From an uncultured Prevotellaceae bacterium (lineage in GTDB: Bacteria; Bacteroidota; Bacteroidia; Bacteroidales; Bacteroidaceae): a stretch of 64,000 nt of DNA. The notes under the pieces were generated by a model. That model was not told the DNA's origin, did not search any database, and saw only the letters and a program-made list of their open reading frames with translations. Below are positions 27,028 through 35,413 of the stretch, one piece after another. The first letter of the stretch is position 1, and each line of letters starts with the position of its first letter. The stretch lies in NCBI GenBank assembly GCA_902776475.1, contig CACYQD010000004.1, positions 124,001-188,000 of the forward strand. The letters are read 5' to 3'. The position numbers and the translations under genes were made by a program.

Positions 27028-28455
27028 ATGAAAAGAATCCTATTGTTTTTGGTCATGGCCACGGCATTTGTCGCCAGCACAGCGGCAGCAGACATCTACA
27101 AGCCCTGGAAAAACGGCCGTCTGAAAATTTCCGACAACCACCTTTATCTGATCCATGAGAATGGGCAGCCCTTCTTCTGGATGGGCAACACCGCATGGCT
27201 CCTGCCCGAGCGCCTCAACCGTGACGAGGTGGAGTTCTTCCTGACCCGCGAGCGCGAGGAAGGATACAATGTGGAACAGATACAAGTGCTCAATGCCATC
27301 CCCACCTACAACGTTTTCGGCGCACAAGCCAATAACGAGCGGTTTGACTTCGAGCCCTACACCCGTCCGGACAACTATGGTTACTGGGACCATCTCGACT
27401 ACATTGTGGAAATGGCCGCCTCCAACGGCATCTACATCGCCATGGACTGCATCTGGGGATCGCAGATCAACAAGATGGACGAGGAGAAAGCCCGGCGATA
27501 TGGTCATTTCCTCGGCGAGCGCTACAAAGACAAGCCCAATATCATCTGGATGATCGGCGGCGACATCATGGGCGACAAGGGCACGGCTTCCTGGGATGCC
27601 CTTGCCCGTGCCATCAAGGAAAGCGACCCCAACCACCTGATGACGTTCCATCCCCGCGGCCGCACCACCAGTGCATGGTGGTACAACGACAGAGAATGGC
27701 TTGACTTCAACATGTTTCAGAGCGGTCATCGCCGTTACGGCCAGCGCAACGGCGACGGCGACTACACCATCAAGGACAACACAGAGGAAGACAACTGGCG
27801 CTATGTGGAGATGACCTGGGAGAAGAAGCCCCTGAAGCCCGTCATCGACGGAGAGCCATCCTATGAGGACATCCCCCAGGGTCTGCATGACTTCTCCGCT
27901 CCCCGTTGGCAGGACGACGACGTACGCCGCTACGCCTACTGGGCCGTCTTCGCCGGTTGTTTCGGCCACACCTATGGTCACAACAGCATCATGCAATTCA
28001 TGCGTCCAGGCGTGCTGGCCTCTTTTGGAGCTGGGAAATCGTGGTGGGAAGCGATGGAAGACCCCGGCTACAAGCAAATGAAATATCTGAAATGGCTGAT
28101 GCTCAGTTTCCCCTTCACCCAGCGTGTAGCCGACCAGAGCATCATCGCCGGCCAGAACGGCGAACGCTACGACCATGTGCTTGCCACCCGCGGTGAAGAC
28201 TACCTGCTGGTATATAACTACAGCGGCAAGCCCATGCAGGTGGACCTCCGCAAGATCTCAGGCAAGAAGAAGCATGTCTGGCTGATGAACCCGGCCGATG
28301 GTTCGGTCCGTTACCTCGGCGAATACGACAACAAGATCTGCGAATTCAGTTTCGACGGCGCCTATCTCCGCGGCAGCGACCGAGTGCTGATCGCCGTTGA
28401 TCATGACAAGAACTACATCCCCAAGAACGCCACCCAACTGGAAGAGAAATGGTAA
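27028..28455 (+). CDS. GH140-like (apiosidase-type, DUF4038) glycoside hydrolase
   Basis: 475 residues from the ATG at 27028 (signal peptide MKRILLFLVMATAFVASTAAA), 7 bp after the GH95 stop; upstream in-frame ATGs lie inside GH95. A (beta/alpha)8 barrel starts ISDNHLYLIHENGQPFFWMGNTAWLLPERL, with EEGYNVEQIQVL, NIIWMIGGDIMGD, MTFHPRGRTTSAWW, DGEPSYEDIPQG and a C-terminal beta-domain (LVYNYSGKPMQVDL). D in IGGD and E in DGEPSYE are the expected catalytic carboxylates. This is the family of the Bacteroides enzyme that frees apiose chains A and B from RG-II. It overlaps the GH78 start by 7 bp. Confidence 0.85.
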   Translation: MKRILLFLVMATAFVASTAAADIYKPWKNGRLKISDNHLYLIHENGQPFFWMGNTAWLLPERLNRDEVEFFLTREREEGYNVEQIQVLNAIPTYNVFGAQANNERFDFEPYTRPDNYGYWDHLDYIVEMAASNGIYIAMDCIWGSQINKMDEEKARRYGHFLGERYKDKPNIIWMIGGDIMGDKGTASWDALARAIKESDPNHLMTFHPRGRTTSAWWYNDREWLDFNMFQSGHRRYGQRNGDGDYTIKDNTEEDNWRYVEMTWEKKPLKPVIDGEPSYEDIPQGLHDFSAPRWQDDDVRRYAYWAVFAGCFGHTYGHNSIMQFMRPGVLASFGAGKSWWEAMEDPGYKQMKYLKWLMLSFPFTQRVADQSIIAGQNGERYDHVLATRGEDYLLVYNYSGKPMQVDLRKISGKKKHVWLMNPADGSVRYLGEYDNKICEFSFDGAYLRGSDRVLIAVDHDKNYIPKNATQLEEKW

Positions 28456-31400
28456 CACGCAATATCCTGTCCCTCCTGCTGTGCCTCACCACACTGACAG
28501 CCACGGCAGCCAAGGAAAAAAAGCCCCCTGTCCGCGTGACCGACCTGCGGACGGAGCATCTGCAGCATCCCATGAGCATTGACACCGCCACCCCCCGTCT
28601 GGGATGGCGCATCGAGGCCGACGTGAATGACGTGGTCCAGAAGAGCTATCACCTCATCGTGGCCACGACCCCTGAGAAAGCCGAGGCTTTGGAAGGAGAC
28701 CTTTGGGACACCACCGCAGAGAGCAGTCAGTCGCAATGGGTCCGCTATGCCGGGAAAGAGCTCAGGAGCAACACCCCCTGTTTCTGGCGTGTGAGAATCA
28801 CCACCAACCATGGTGAGACGGCCTGGTCGCCCGTGGCGATGTGGAACGTGGGACTCTTGACGGAATCCGACTGGAAAGGCCGTTGGATAGGTTTAAGCAA
28901 AGCCATGCCCTGGGACGAGGAGACTGAGCACAGCCGCCTCTCCGCCCGTTATCTCAGGCATCAGTTTGAGTTGTCCAAGGAAGTGCGTCGCGCCACCCTC
29001 TACATCAGCGGTCTCGGCATGTATGAGGCCTACATCAACGGCCAGCGCATCGGCGACGGGCAGGTACTCATGCCCGCCCCCACCGATTACCGCAAGACCG
29101 TCCTTTACAATGCCTTCGACGTGACCCCTTTGTTGGGTGAGAAGAATGCCATCGGCGTAGTACTCGGCAATGGTCGTTTCTACACCATGCAACAGGACAA
29201 GAAGCCCTACAAGATCACCCGATTCGGCTACCCCACCCTGCGCCTGAACCTCATCGTGGAGTTTGCCGACGGCACCCGCAAGACCATCTCGACCGATGAG
29301 AAATGGAAGTTGACACCCGACGGGCCGATCCGTTCCAACAACGAATACGACGGCGAGACCTTTGATGCCCGAAAAGCCTTGGGCGACTGGACCCGCTACG
29401 GTTATGACGACACCCAGTGGATGCAAGCCGAGCGCACCGCCATTCCCCAGGGCACCCTCCGCGGAGCCATGTCGGCCAACATGACCGTATTGGAACAGTT
29501 GCGGCCGCAGTCGCTGACCCGTAAGGACGGCAAAGTGATACTCGACATGGGACAGAACATGGCCGGTTGGTTGAAGCTTCGCATCTCCCAAACCCATGCC
29601 GGCGACTCCATCATCATCCGTTTTGCCGAGAAACTGGATTCTGCCGGCAATATCTGGGTAGAGAACCTGCGCCATGCGTGGAGCACCGACCGCTATTATG
29701 CCAACGGCAATGAAGACGGCGTCTGGTGGCATCCCACTTTCGTCTACCACGGTTTCCGCTATGCAGAGATCACCGGACTGGGACAGGCGACCATCGACGA
29801 CTTCATCGGAGAAGTCATCTCCGACGAGATGGAAGAGACGGGAACGTTTCATTCGTCGAGTGCCATTCTCAACCGTGTATTTCAAAATGCCCGCTGGGGC
29901 ATTCTAAGCAATTACAAGGGCATGCCCGTGGATTGTCCGCAGCGCGACGAGCGGCAGCCCTGGCTCGGCGACCGCACTGCAGGATGCTATGGAGAGTCTT
30001 TCCTCTTCGACAACCACAACCTCTACGCCAAGTGGATGCGGGATATCTGCGAGGCACAACGAGAGGACGGCTGCATCCCCGATGTGGCCCCTGCCTTTTG
30101 GAACTATTACAGCGACAACGTCACCTGGCCCGCCGCCCTGCCCCACGGGCTGGACATGTTGGTGAAGCAATACGGCGATGATGCCCCGCTACGGCAGTTC
30201 TATCCTCACGTGAAAAGATGGATGCAACATCTGAAATACCAGTATCAGCACGACGGCATCATTGAAGCCGACAAGTATGGTGACTGGTGCGTGCCGCCCG
30301 AAGACGAGAAACTCATCCACAGCGAGGATCCCGCCCGTCAGACCGACGGTTCGCTGATCTCCAGCGCCTACTATTACCACCTTTGCAAGATGATGGGAGA
30401 CTATGCCCGAAAGATGGGGCTTCCGGACGATGCGTCATGGTTTGACAAGGAGGCGGAACTCACCAAGTCGGCCTTCAACCGTCGTTTCCTCACCCGTAAA
30501 GACGGAACCTCCACGGTGCCCGGCCATCTGCTCTATCCCGACAGCACCTTCTATGGCAACAACACGGCAACATCCAATCTGTTGCCATACCTCTTCGGCA
30601 TGATTGACGAAATTGCCGTGAAGGAAGCCGTGAAGAAGAATATCATCAAGAATATCATCACCGACAACAACGGCCATGTGTCGTGCGGTGTCATCGGCAT
30701 CAGTTGGCTCATGCATGCGCTCACCGCCATGGGACGGACCGACATCGCCTGGTTGCTAGCCACCAATAAAAGCTATCCCTCATGGGGTTATATGGCCGAA
30801 CACGGAGCCACCACCATCTGGGAGTTGTGGAACGGAGACACGGCCTCGCCGAAGATGAACTCAGGCAATCACGTGATGCTGCTCGGCGACCTGTTGTCCT
30901 GGCTCTATGAATGTGTGGCAGGCATCGCGTCAGGCGACGCAGGTTACCGCACCATCGAGATGAGACCCGACTTCACTGTCGATGAGATCGACCAAATCGA
31001 TGCCACCTATCAGAGCATCTATGGCCGCATTGTGAGCAAGTGGAGGAAAGAGAACGGTGTGTTGAAATGGCACATCGAGATACCAGCCAACACATCAGCA
31101 CGGGTTTACCTCGACGATGCCACGGTCAGGGAACTGCCTTCCGGTGTTCATGAACTGACCCATCCCCTTCCCATGCGTGGTGACCAGGTGGTGGCCGATG
31201 AGTTTCTCTACTGGGAAGCCCCCTTCCCCCAATGCCACTCAGCCAGTATCGTGGAGACCCGCAAAGGCGACCTGGTGGCCACCTATTTCGGCGGGACAAA
31301 AGAGCGCAATCCCGATGTGAGCATTTGGGTGAGCCGCAAGCCCAAGGGCAGCGCCACATGGACCGCCCCCCAGATGGTGGCAGATGGAGTGGAGCCCCGC

Positions 31401-32276
31401 AGTCTTGTTCCCAACCCCACCGGCAAGGTCAGTCAGGTGTCTGCCATCACACGGCCGGCCTTCGGCGGGCAGTTCACCCCCATGCCGGAATGGAACAGCA
31501 ACAGAGGAGAGGCAACCATCGGGAATGCTTACCGTGAGGCCTGCTGGAATCCTGTATTGTTTGAGACCCCTTCCGGTGAGTTGCAGTTGTATTTCAAGAT
31601 CGGTCCCAACGTGGCCGGTTGGAAGGGATGGCGCGTCACCTCGAAAGACGGCGGCAAGACCTGGAGCAAGCGGGAACCGTTGCCCGACGACATCTACGGT
31701 CCCATCAAGAACAAGCCCGTCCTTCACCAGGGCCGCCTCATCTCCCCCTGCAGCGACGAGCGCAACGGCTGGAAAATCTACTTTGAGTTGAGCGATGACA
31801 TGGGAAAGACGTGGCGCCGCACCTCCTTCGTCGAGGCTGACTCCGGTGTCAAAGTCATCCAGCCCAGCATCATCATCCTTCCCGATGGTCGTCTGGAAGC
31901 CCTCTGCCGAACCCGCAGCCGGCATATCGGAGTGACATGGAGCAGTGACAATGGAGAGACCTGGAGCAAACTCCAACTGATTGACACGCCCAACAACAAC
32001 AGCGGACTGGATGCTGTCAGCCTTCGCGATGGAGGATATGCCCTGATCTGCAACGACTGGCCCATCGAACCCACCAAGGAGAAGGGAGCCCGCACGCCCC
32101 TCTCGATACTCCGCAGCGACAACGGTGTGGACTGGCATCACTGGATCACGCTTGAAGACAGTCCGATCTCCCAGTATTCCTACCCCTCCATCATCCAGAC
32201 CCGCGACGGCCATATCCATGTGGTCTATACCTGGCGCCGTCAGCGTGTGAAGCATGTCGAACTGAAACTCGACTGA
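28449..32276 (+). CDS. GH78 alpha-L-rhamnosidase fused to a sialidase-fold (BNR) domain
   Basis: 1275 residues with a signal peptide (ending TATAAK). Residues 25-430 hold the Ig-like, Bac_rhamnosid_N and CBM67-like domains (YISGLGMYEAYINGQRIGDG). Residues about 440-780 form the six-hairpin GH78 catalytic domain, with CPQRDERQPWLGDRTAG (about 495-511) and the base region GATTIWELWNGD (about 780-791), then a C-terminal beta-domain. From about 905 to the end is a sialidase-type propeller (SASIVETRKGDLVATYFGG). It has three Asp-box motifs: SKDGGKTW, SDDMGKTW and SSDNGETW. The fusion is in frame without a stop. GH78 removes terminal L-rhamnose; sialidase-fold enzymes release 2-keto-3-deoxy sugars. 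Rha-Kdo of RG-II chain C would need both activities. Confidence 0.88.
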   Translation: MVTRNILSLLLCLTTLTATAAKEKKPPVRVTDLRTEHLQHPMSIDTATPRLGWRIEADVNDVVQKSYHLIVATTPEKAEALEGDLWDTTAESSQSQWVRYAGKELRSNTPCFWRVRITTNHGETAWSPVAMWNVGLLTESDWKGRWIGLSKAMPWDEETEHSRLSARYLRHQFELSKEVRRATLYISGLGMYEAYINGQRIGDGQVLMPAPTDYRKTVLYNAFDVTPLLGEKNAIGVVLGNGRFYTMQQDKKPYKITRFGYPTLRLNLIVEFADGTRKTISTDEKWKLTPDGPIRSNNEYDGETFDARKALGDWTRYGYDDTQWMQAERTAIPQGTLRGAMSANMTVLEQLRPQSLTRKDGKVILDMGQNMAGWLKLRISQTHAGDSIIIRFAEKLDSAGNIWVENLRHAWSTDRYYANGNEDGVWWHPTFVYHGFRYAEITGLGQATIDDFIGEVISDEMEETGTFHSSSAILNRVFQNARWGILSNYKGMPVDCPQRDERQPWLGDRTAGCYGESFLFDNHNLYAKWMRDICEAQREDGCIPDVAPAFWNYYSDNVTWPAALPHGLDMLVKQYGDDAPLRQFYPHVKRWMQHLKYQYQHDGIIEADKYGDWCVPPEDEKLIHSEDPARQTDGSLISSAYYYHLCKMMGDYARKMGLPDDASWFDKEAELTKSAFNRRFLTRKDGTSTVPGHLLYPDSTFYGNNTATSNLLPYLFGMIDEIAVKEAVKKNIIKNIITDNNGHVSCGVIGISWLMHALTAMGRTDIAWLLATNKSYPSWGYMAEHGATTIWELWNGDTASPKMNSGNHVMLLGDLLSWLYECVAGIASGDAGYRTIEMRPDFTVDEIDQIDATYQSIYGRIVSKWRKENGVLKWHIEIPANTSARVYLDDATVRELPSGVHELTHPLPMRGDQVVADEFLYWEAPFPQCHSASIVETRKGDLVATYFGGTKERNPDVSIWVSRKPKGSATWTAPQMVADGVEPRSLVPNPTGKVSQVSAITRPAFGGQFTPMPEWNSNRGEATIGNAYREACWNPVLFETPSGELQLYFKIGPNVAGWKGWRVTSKDGGKTWSKREPLPDDIYGPIKNKPVLHQGRLISPCSDERNGWKIYFELSDDMGKTWRRTSFVEADSGVKVIQPSIIILPDGRLEALCRTRSRHIGVTWSSDNGETWSKLQLIDTPNNNSGLDAVSLRDGGYALICNDWPIEPTKEKGARTPLSILRSDNGVDWHHWITLEDSPISQYSYPSIIQTRDGHIHVVYTWRRQRVKHVELKLD

Positions 32277-32310
32277 GTCAATCCTTCTAAAAATCATAAA
32301 ACAATTCCAT

Positions 32311-34932
32311 ATGAAAAAGTTCATCTTACCCTTCCTCTTTCTACTCGCCATTCCGGTCTATGCCCAGAAGACCTCCATCGCCGGTTTTTTCCCGCTTGAG
32401 CAATCCGGGCGCATCATCTACCAATTCAATGAAGGATGGCGTTATTTCCTGGGTGACGCTAAGGGTGCGGAATCCGTCGGTTTCGATGACTCCAGTTGGG
32501 AAATCGTGAATGTACCCCATACCGTCAGGCTTGAGCCCTCAGAATGCAGCGGCAGCCGCAACTACCAAGGCATCTGCTGGTACCGCAAGCATTTCACCAT
32601 CCCCCAGGACATGCAGGGCAAAGACATCACCCTGCATTTCGAGGGAATCATGGGGAAGCAGGAAGTGTATCTGAACGGAAAGCTTGTGAAGCAACACTGG
32701 GGAGGTTATCTGCCCATAACCATCCATCTCACCGGCAATGACACCAGTGAGCTGAATCTCAAGCCAGGCGACAAATGCGTTGTCGCAGTCAAAGCCGACA
32801 ACAGCGATGACGCCGACTACCCCCCGGGCAAGAAGCAGACCCAGCTTGATTTCTCCTACCATGGCGGCATGTACCGTGATGTCTGGCTCATCGGCAAGTC
32901 ATCACTGCACATCACCGATGCCGTGGAGCGCGATGAGGTGGCAGGAGGCGGTGTCTTTCTCCATTATGACAACATCACGGAAAAAAGCGCCGATATATTG
33001 ATCGATGTGGAAGTCTGCAAGAATGACGAGGCCGACCTCAAACCCGAGATCTTCGCCCGCATCAAGGATGCCACGGGCAAATTGGTGAAGACTGCCAAAG
33101 CCAAGATCGCCATGCCCCGCTATCCCGGCCTGATGGCCACCGTCACCCTGGCCACCCGCCTTGACAACCCCCATCTGTGGTCGCCGGAAGACCCCTATCT
33201 CTATGACGTGGAGATCCTGGTGAAGAACGGCAAGCAGAACTGCGACGGCGGCATCGTGAAGATGGGTATCCGCAAGGCTGAGTTCCGTGGCAAGGACGGT
33301 TTCTGGCTCAACGGCAAGCCCTATCATCAACTCATCGGCGGCAACCGCCACCAGGATTTCGCCTATGTCGGCAATGCCCTTCCCAACAGTCAGCAGTGGC
33401 GTGATGTGAAGCGTTTGAAAGATGCCGGCATGACCATCATCCGCGCCGCGCACTATCCCCAGGACCCCTCGTTTATGGATGCGTGTGACGAACTGGGGCT
33501 GTTTATCATCGTGCCCACACCGGGTTGGCAATTCTGGAACAAAGACCCCAAATGGGCAGAGATGGTGCACCAGAACACCCGTGAGATCATCCGCCGCGAC
33601 CGCAACCACTGCTGTGTGCTGATGTGGGAACCCATCCTCAACGAGACCCGCTATCCTCAGGACTTCGCCCTCAAGGCATTGGCCGTCACCCGTGAGGAAT
33701 ACCCCTACCCTGGTCGTCCCGTGGCAGCCGCCGACATCAACTCTGCCGGTGTGAAGGACAATTATGACGTGCTCTACGACTGGGCAGACAACATCGGCAA
33801 GGGCATCCTCGACACCGACAAATGCATCTTCACCCGTGAATGGGGAGAGTATGTGGATGACTGGTATGCCCATAATGCCATCAACAGGGCTGCCCGTGGC
33901 TGGGGAGAACGCGCGATGCTGCAAGCCGCCCTCTCGCTGACCAACACCTACGGCATGATGTACCACGGGCAACGGCAGTTTATCGGTGGATGTCTATGGC
34001 ATCCCTTTGACCATCAGCGCGGATATCACCCCGATGCCTATCTGGGCGGAATCTATGACGCTTTCCGCCAGAAGAAATATGCTTTTGAGACCTTCAGGTC
34101 GCAAATCTCTCCCTCACAGACCGAACCTATGGTTTTCATCGCCCATGAGATGACCCAGTTCTCCGAACCCGACGTGGTCGTCTTCAGCAACTGTGACAGC
34201 GTGCGCCTGACCGCCTACGACGGAGCCAAAGTGGCAACCCTCCCCGTGGTTCACGACCCGTCGGGCATCCCCAATGCTCCGGTGGTGTTCAAGGGCTTTT
34301 GGGATTTCTGGGAAGCCCGCAGCTACAGCTACACCAAGCGCAACTGGCAGATTGTGTCCTTCCTGGCCGAAGGCATCATCGATGGAAAAGTCGTCTGTTC
34401 TGAGAAGCGCATGCCCTCTCGCCGCAGTTCTAAAATCCGCCTGTATGCCGATGACATGGGCAAGCCATTGATTGCCGACGGCAACGATTTCATCGTGGTC
34501 GTAGCCGAGATCACCGATGACAACGGCCATGTGCGCCGTCTTGCCCGTGAGCATGTCACCTTTACCGTTGAGGGAGAGGGAAGTCTCATCAACGATGAAC
34601 GAATCGAGGCCAACCCCCGAGCTGTGGAATGGGGCAGCGCCCCTGCCCTCGTGCGCAGCACCCACAAGGCTGGCAGCATCCGCATTATCGCCCGTCCGAC
34701 GTTTGAGGGCACCCATGCCCCAAGTGCCGACACGCTCGTGATAGAGAGCATCCCCTATGAGGGTCGCCTGTGCTATGAGGAAGAAAGCAGACTGGGAGGC
34801 TCATCCGGCGCCTCATCCCAAGTGAGTGGTCAAGGGACTTCCTCTTTCCGCCCCACGATGATGTCGGAGGAAGAGCGCCGCAAGAGTCTGCAAGAAGTGG
34901 AGAAGCAGCAACAGGATTTCGGCATTCAGTAG
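32311..34932 (+). CDS. GH2 beta-glycosidase (galactosidase/glucuronidase type)
   Basis: 873 residues, signal peptide to about residue 19. An N-terminal jelly roll (about 45-200, WRYFLGDAKGAESVGFDDSSWEIVNVPHT; GICWYRKHF) precedes an Ig-like domain and a (beta/alpha)8 barrel. The acid/base glutamate is in WEPILNETRYP (about residue 445) and the nucleophile region is FTREWGEYVDDW (about residue 509). C-terminal beta-domains resemble DUF4982-type additions (KRNWQIVSFLAEGIIDGKVV). The last 45 residues are Ser/Gly-rich then charged (SEEERRKSLQEVEKQQQDF), an unusual tail. GH2 covers beta-galactosidase, beta-glucuronidase and alpha-L-arabinopyranosidase, each of which occurs in RG-II breakdown. It is the last gene of the run, before the terminator at 34998. 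Confidence 0.88.
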   Translation: MKKFILPFLFLLAIPVYAQKTSIAGFFPLEQSGRIIYQFNEGWRYFLGDAKGAESVGFDDSSWEIVNVPHTVRLEPSECSGSRNYQGICWYRKHFTIPQDMQGKDITLHFEGIMGKQEVYLNGKLVKQHWGGYLPITIHLTGNDTSELNLKPGDKCVVAVKADNSDDADYPPGKKQTQLDFSYHGGMYRDVWLIGKSSLHITDAVERDEVAGGGVFLHYDNITEKSADILIDVEVCKNDEADLKPEIFARIKDATGKLVKTAKAKIAMPRYPGLMATVTLATRLDNPHLWSPEDPYLYDVEILVKNGKQNCDGGIVKMGIRKAEFRGKDGFWLNGKPYHQLIGGNRHQDFAYVGNALPNSQQWRDVKRLKDAGMTIIRAAHYPQDPSFMDACDELGLFIIVPTPGWQFWNKDPKWAEMVHQNTREIIRRDRNHCCVLMWEPILNETRYPQDFALKALAVTREEYPYPGRPVAAADINSAGVKDNYDVLYDWADNIGKGILDTDKCIFTREWGEYVDDWYAHNAINRAARGWGERAMLQAALSLTNTYGMMYHGQRQFIGGCLWHPFDHQRGYHPDAYLGGIYDAFRQKKYAFETFRSQISPSQTEPMVFIAHEMTQFSEPDVVVFSNCDSVRLTAYDGAKVATLPVVHDPSGIPNAPVVFKGFWDFWEARSYSYTKRNWQIVSFLAEGIIDGKVVCSEKRMPSRRSSKIRLYADDMGKPLIADGNDFIVVVAEITDDNGHVRRLAREHVTFTVEGEGSLINDERIEANPRAVEWGSAPALVRSTHKAGSIRIIARPTFEGTHAPSADTLVIESIPYEGRLCYEEESRLGGSSGASSQVSGQGTSSFRPTMMSEEERRKSLQEVEKQQQDFGIQ

Positions 34933-34943
34933 ATAGTTATGGG

Positions 34944-35000
34944 TGATAGTAGATAGCTGTGTAGTAAATAGCAATGAGCTGATAGTAGATAGCTGTGTAG
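34944..35000. repeat. pair of 21-bp direct repeats after the GH2 gene
   Basis: Two identical 21-bp copies at 34944-34964 and 34980-35000 (TGATAGTAGATAGC...), 36 bp apart start to start. A partial third copy (AGTAGATAGTTATG) overlaps the gene end near 34928. The second copy provides the first bases of the left arm of the terminator. Confidence 0.85.
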
Positions 35001-35028
35001 AGGCGCCAGGTGGCGCCTCTATTTTTTT
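34998..35028 (+). terminator. intrinsic terminator of the 10-35 kb gene run
   Basis: TAGAGGCGCC (34998-35007), loop AGGT, GGCGCCTCTA (35012-35021), then seven T (35022-35028). The 10-bp perfect GC-rich stem plus U-tract lies 66 bp after the GH2 stop. Confidence 0.85.
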
Positions 35029-35049
35029 GGGGGGATAGTGGAGAGAGAT

Positions 35050-35130
35050 GGGCAGGATGGGCAGGATGGGCAGGAAGGGCAGGATGGGCAGGATGGGCAG
35101 GATGGGCAGGATGGGCAGGATGGGCGAGAT
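35050..35130. repeat. 9-bp tandem repeat GGGCAGGAT, nine units
   Basis: Nine contiguous 9-bp units. Unit 3 ends in AA instead of AT and unit 9 reads GGGCGAGAT; the others are identical. The array is intergenic, between the operon terminator and the amylase promoter. Confidence 0.95.
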
Positions 35131-35146
35131 GGGGACCCTCACCTAA

Positions 35147-35259
35147 CCTCTCCCAAAGGGAGAGGGATAAGTTTGCAAGGGAGAGGGATAAGTTTGCGAT
35201 GGAGAGGGAGGGATTTATGACAGAGGGACCTCTTCTGAGGGAGAGGGATTGGTTTGCAA
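35147..35259. repeat. hairpin plus dispersed 21-bp repeat containing TAAGTTTG
   Basis: A perfect hairpin CCTCTCCC-AAA-GGGAGAGG lies at 35147-35165. Its right arm starts a 21-bp unit (GGGAGAGGGATAAGTTTGC..) present at 35158-35178 and 35179-35199, with a diverged copy at 35239-35259. The first two copies contain TAAGTTTG, which by chance or design matches the -7 box consensus. Confidence 0.85.
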
Positions 35260-35340
35260 GGGACGAGGAGATTTTTCACCTGAGGTAGGGAATATGTAAA
35301 CGATTGCACTCCAGATATGCTATTTTGTGGCAGGAGTTCA

Positions 35341-35369
35341 TTGTATGTCAAGGATTTTGATTAATTTTG
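35341..35369 (+). promoter_or_regulatory. Bacteroidota-type promoter of the alpha-amylase gene
   Basis: A TTG -33 core at 35341-35343 and a perfect -7 box TAATTTTG at 35362-35369, with an 18-nt gap. The predicted start near 35376 gives a leader of about 38 nt to the ATG at 35414. Confidence 0.65.
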
Positions 35370-35413
35370 CGCAGCAATTTTCGTGATTTCTATCAAACCT
35401 AATAACTCTATCA

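Larger units (their letters stand above)
34933..35413. other. 481-bp gene-free spacer, repeat-rich
   Basis: Contains in order the 21-bp direct repeats, the terminator, the GGGCAGGAT array, the 21-bp GGGAGAGGGATAAG repeat family and the amylase promoter. The open frames across it are low-complexity artefacts of the arrays, so no gene is called. Confidence 0.8.

Noticed and set aside
34813-35288. Small proteins made of ILP or WAG repeats
   Set aside because: Both are translations of the GGGCAGGAT array in opposite strands; the minus frame also runs into the GH2 coding region.
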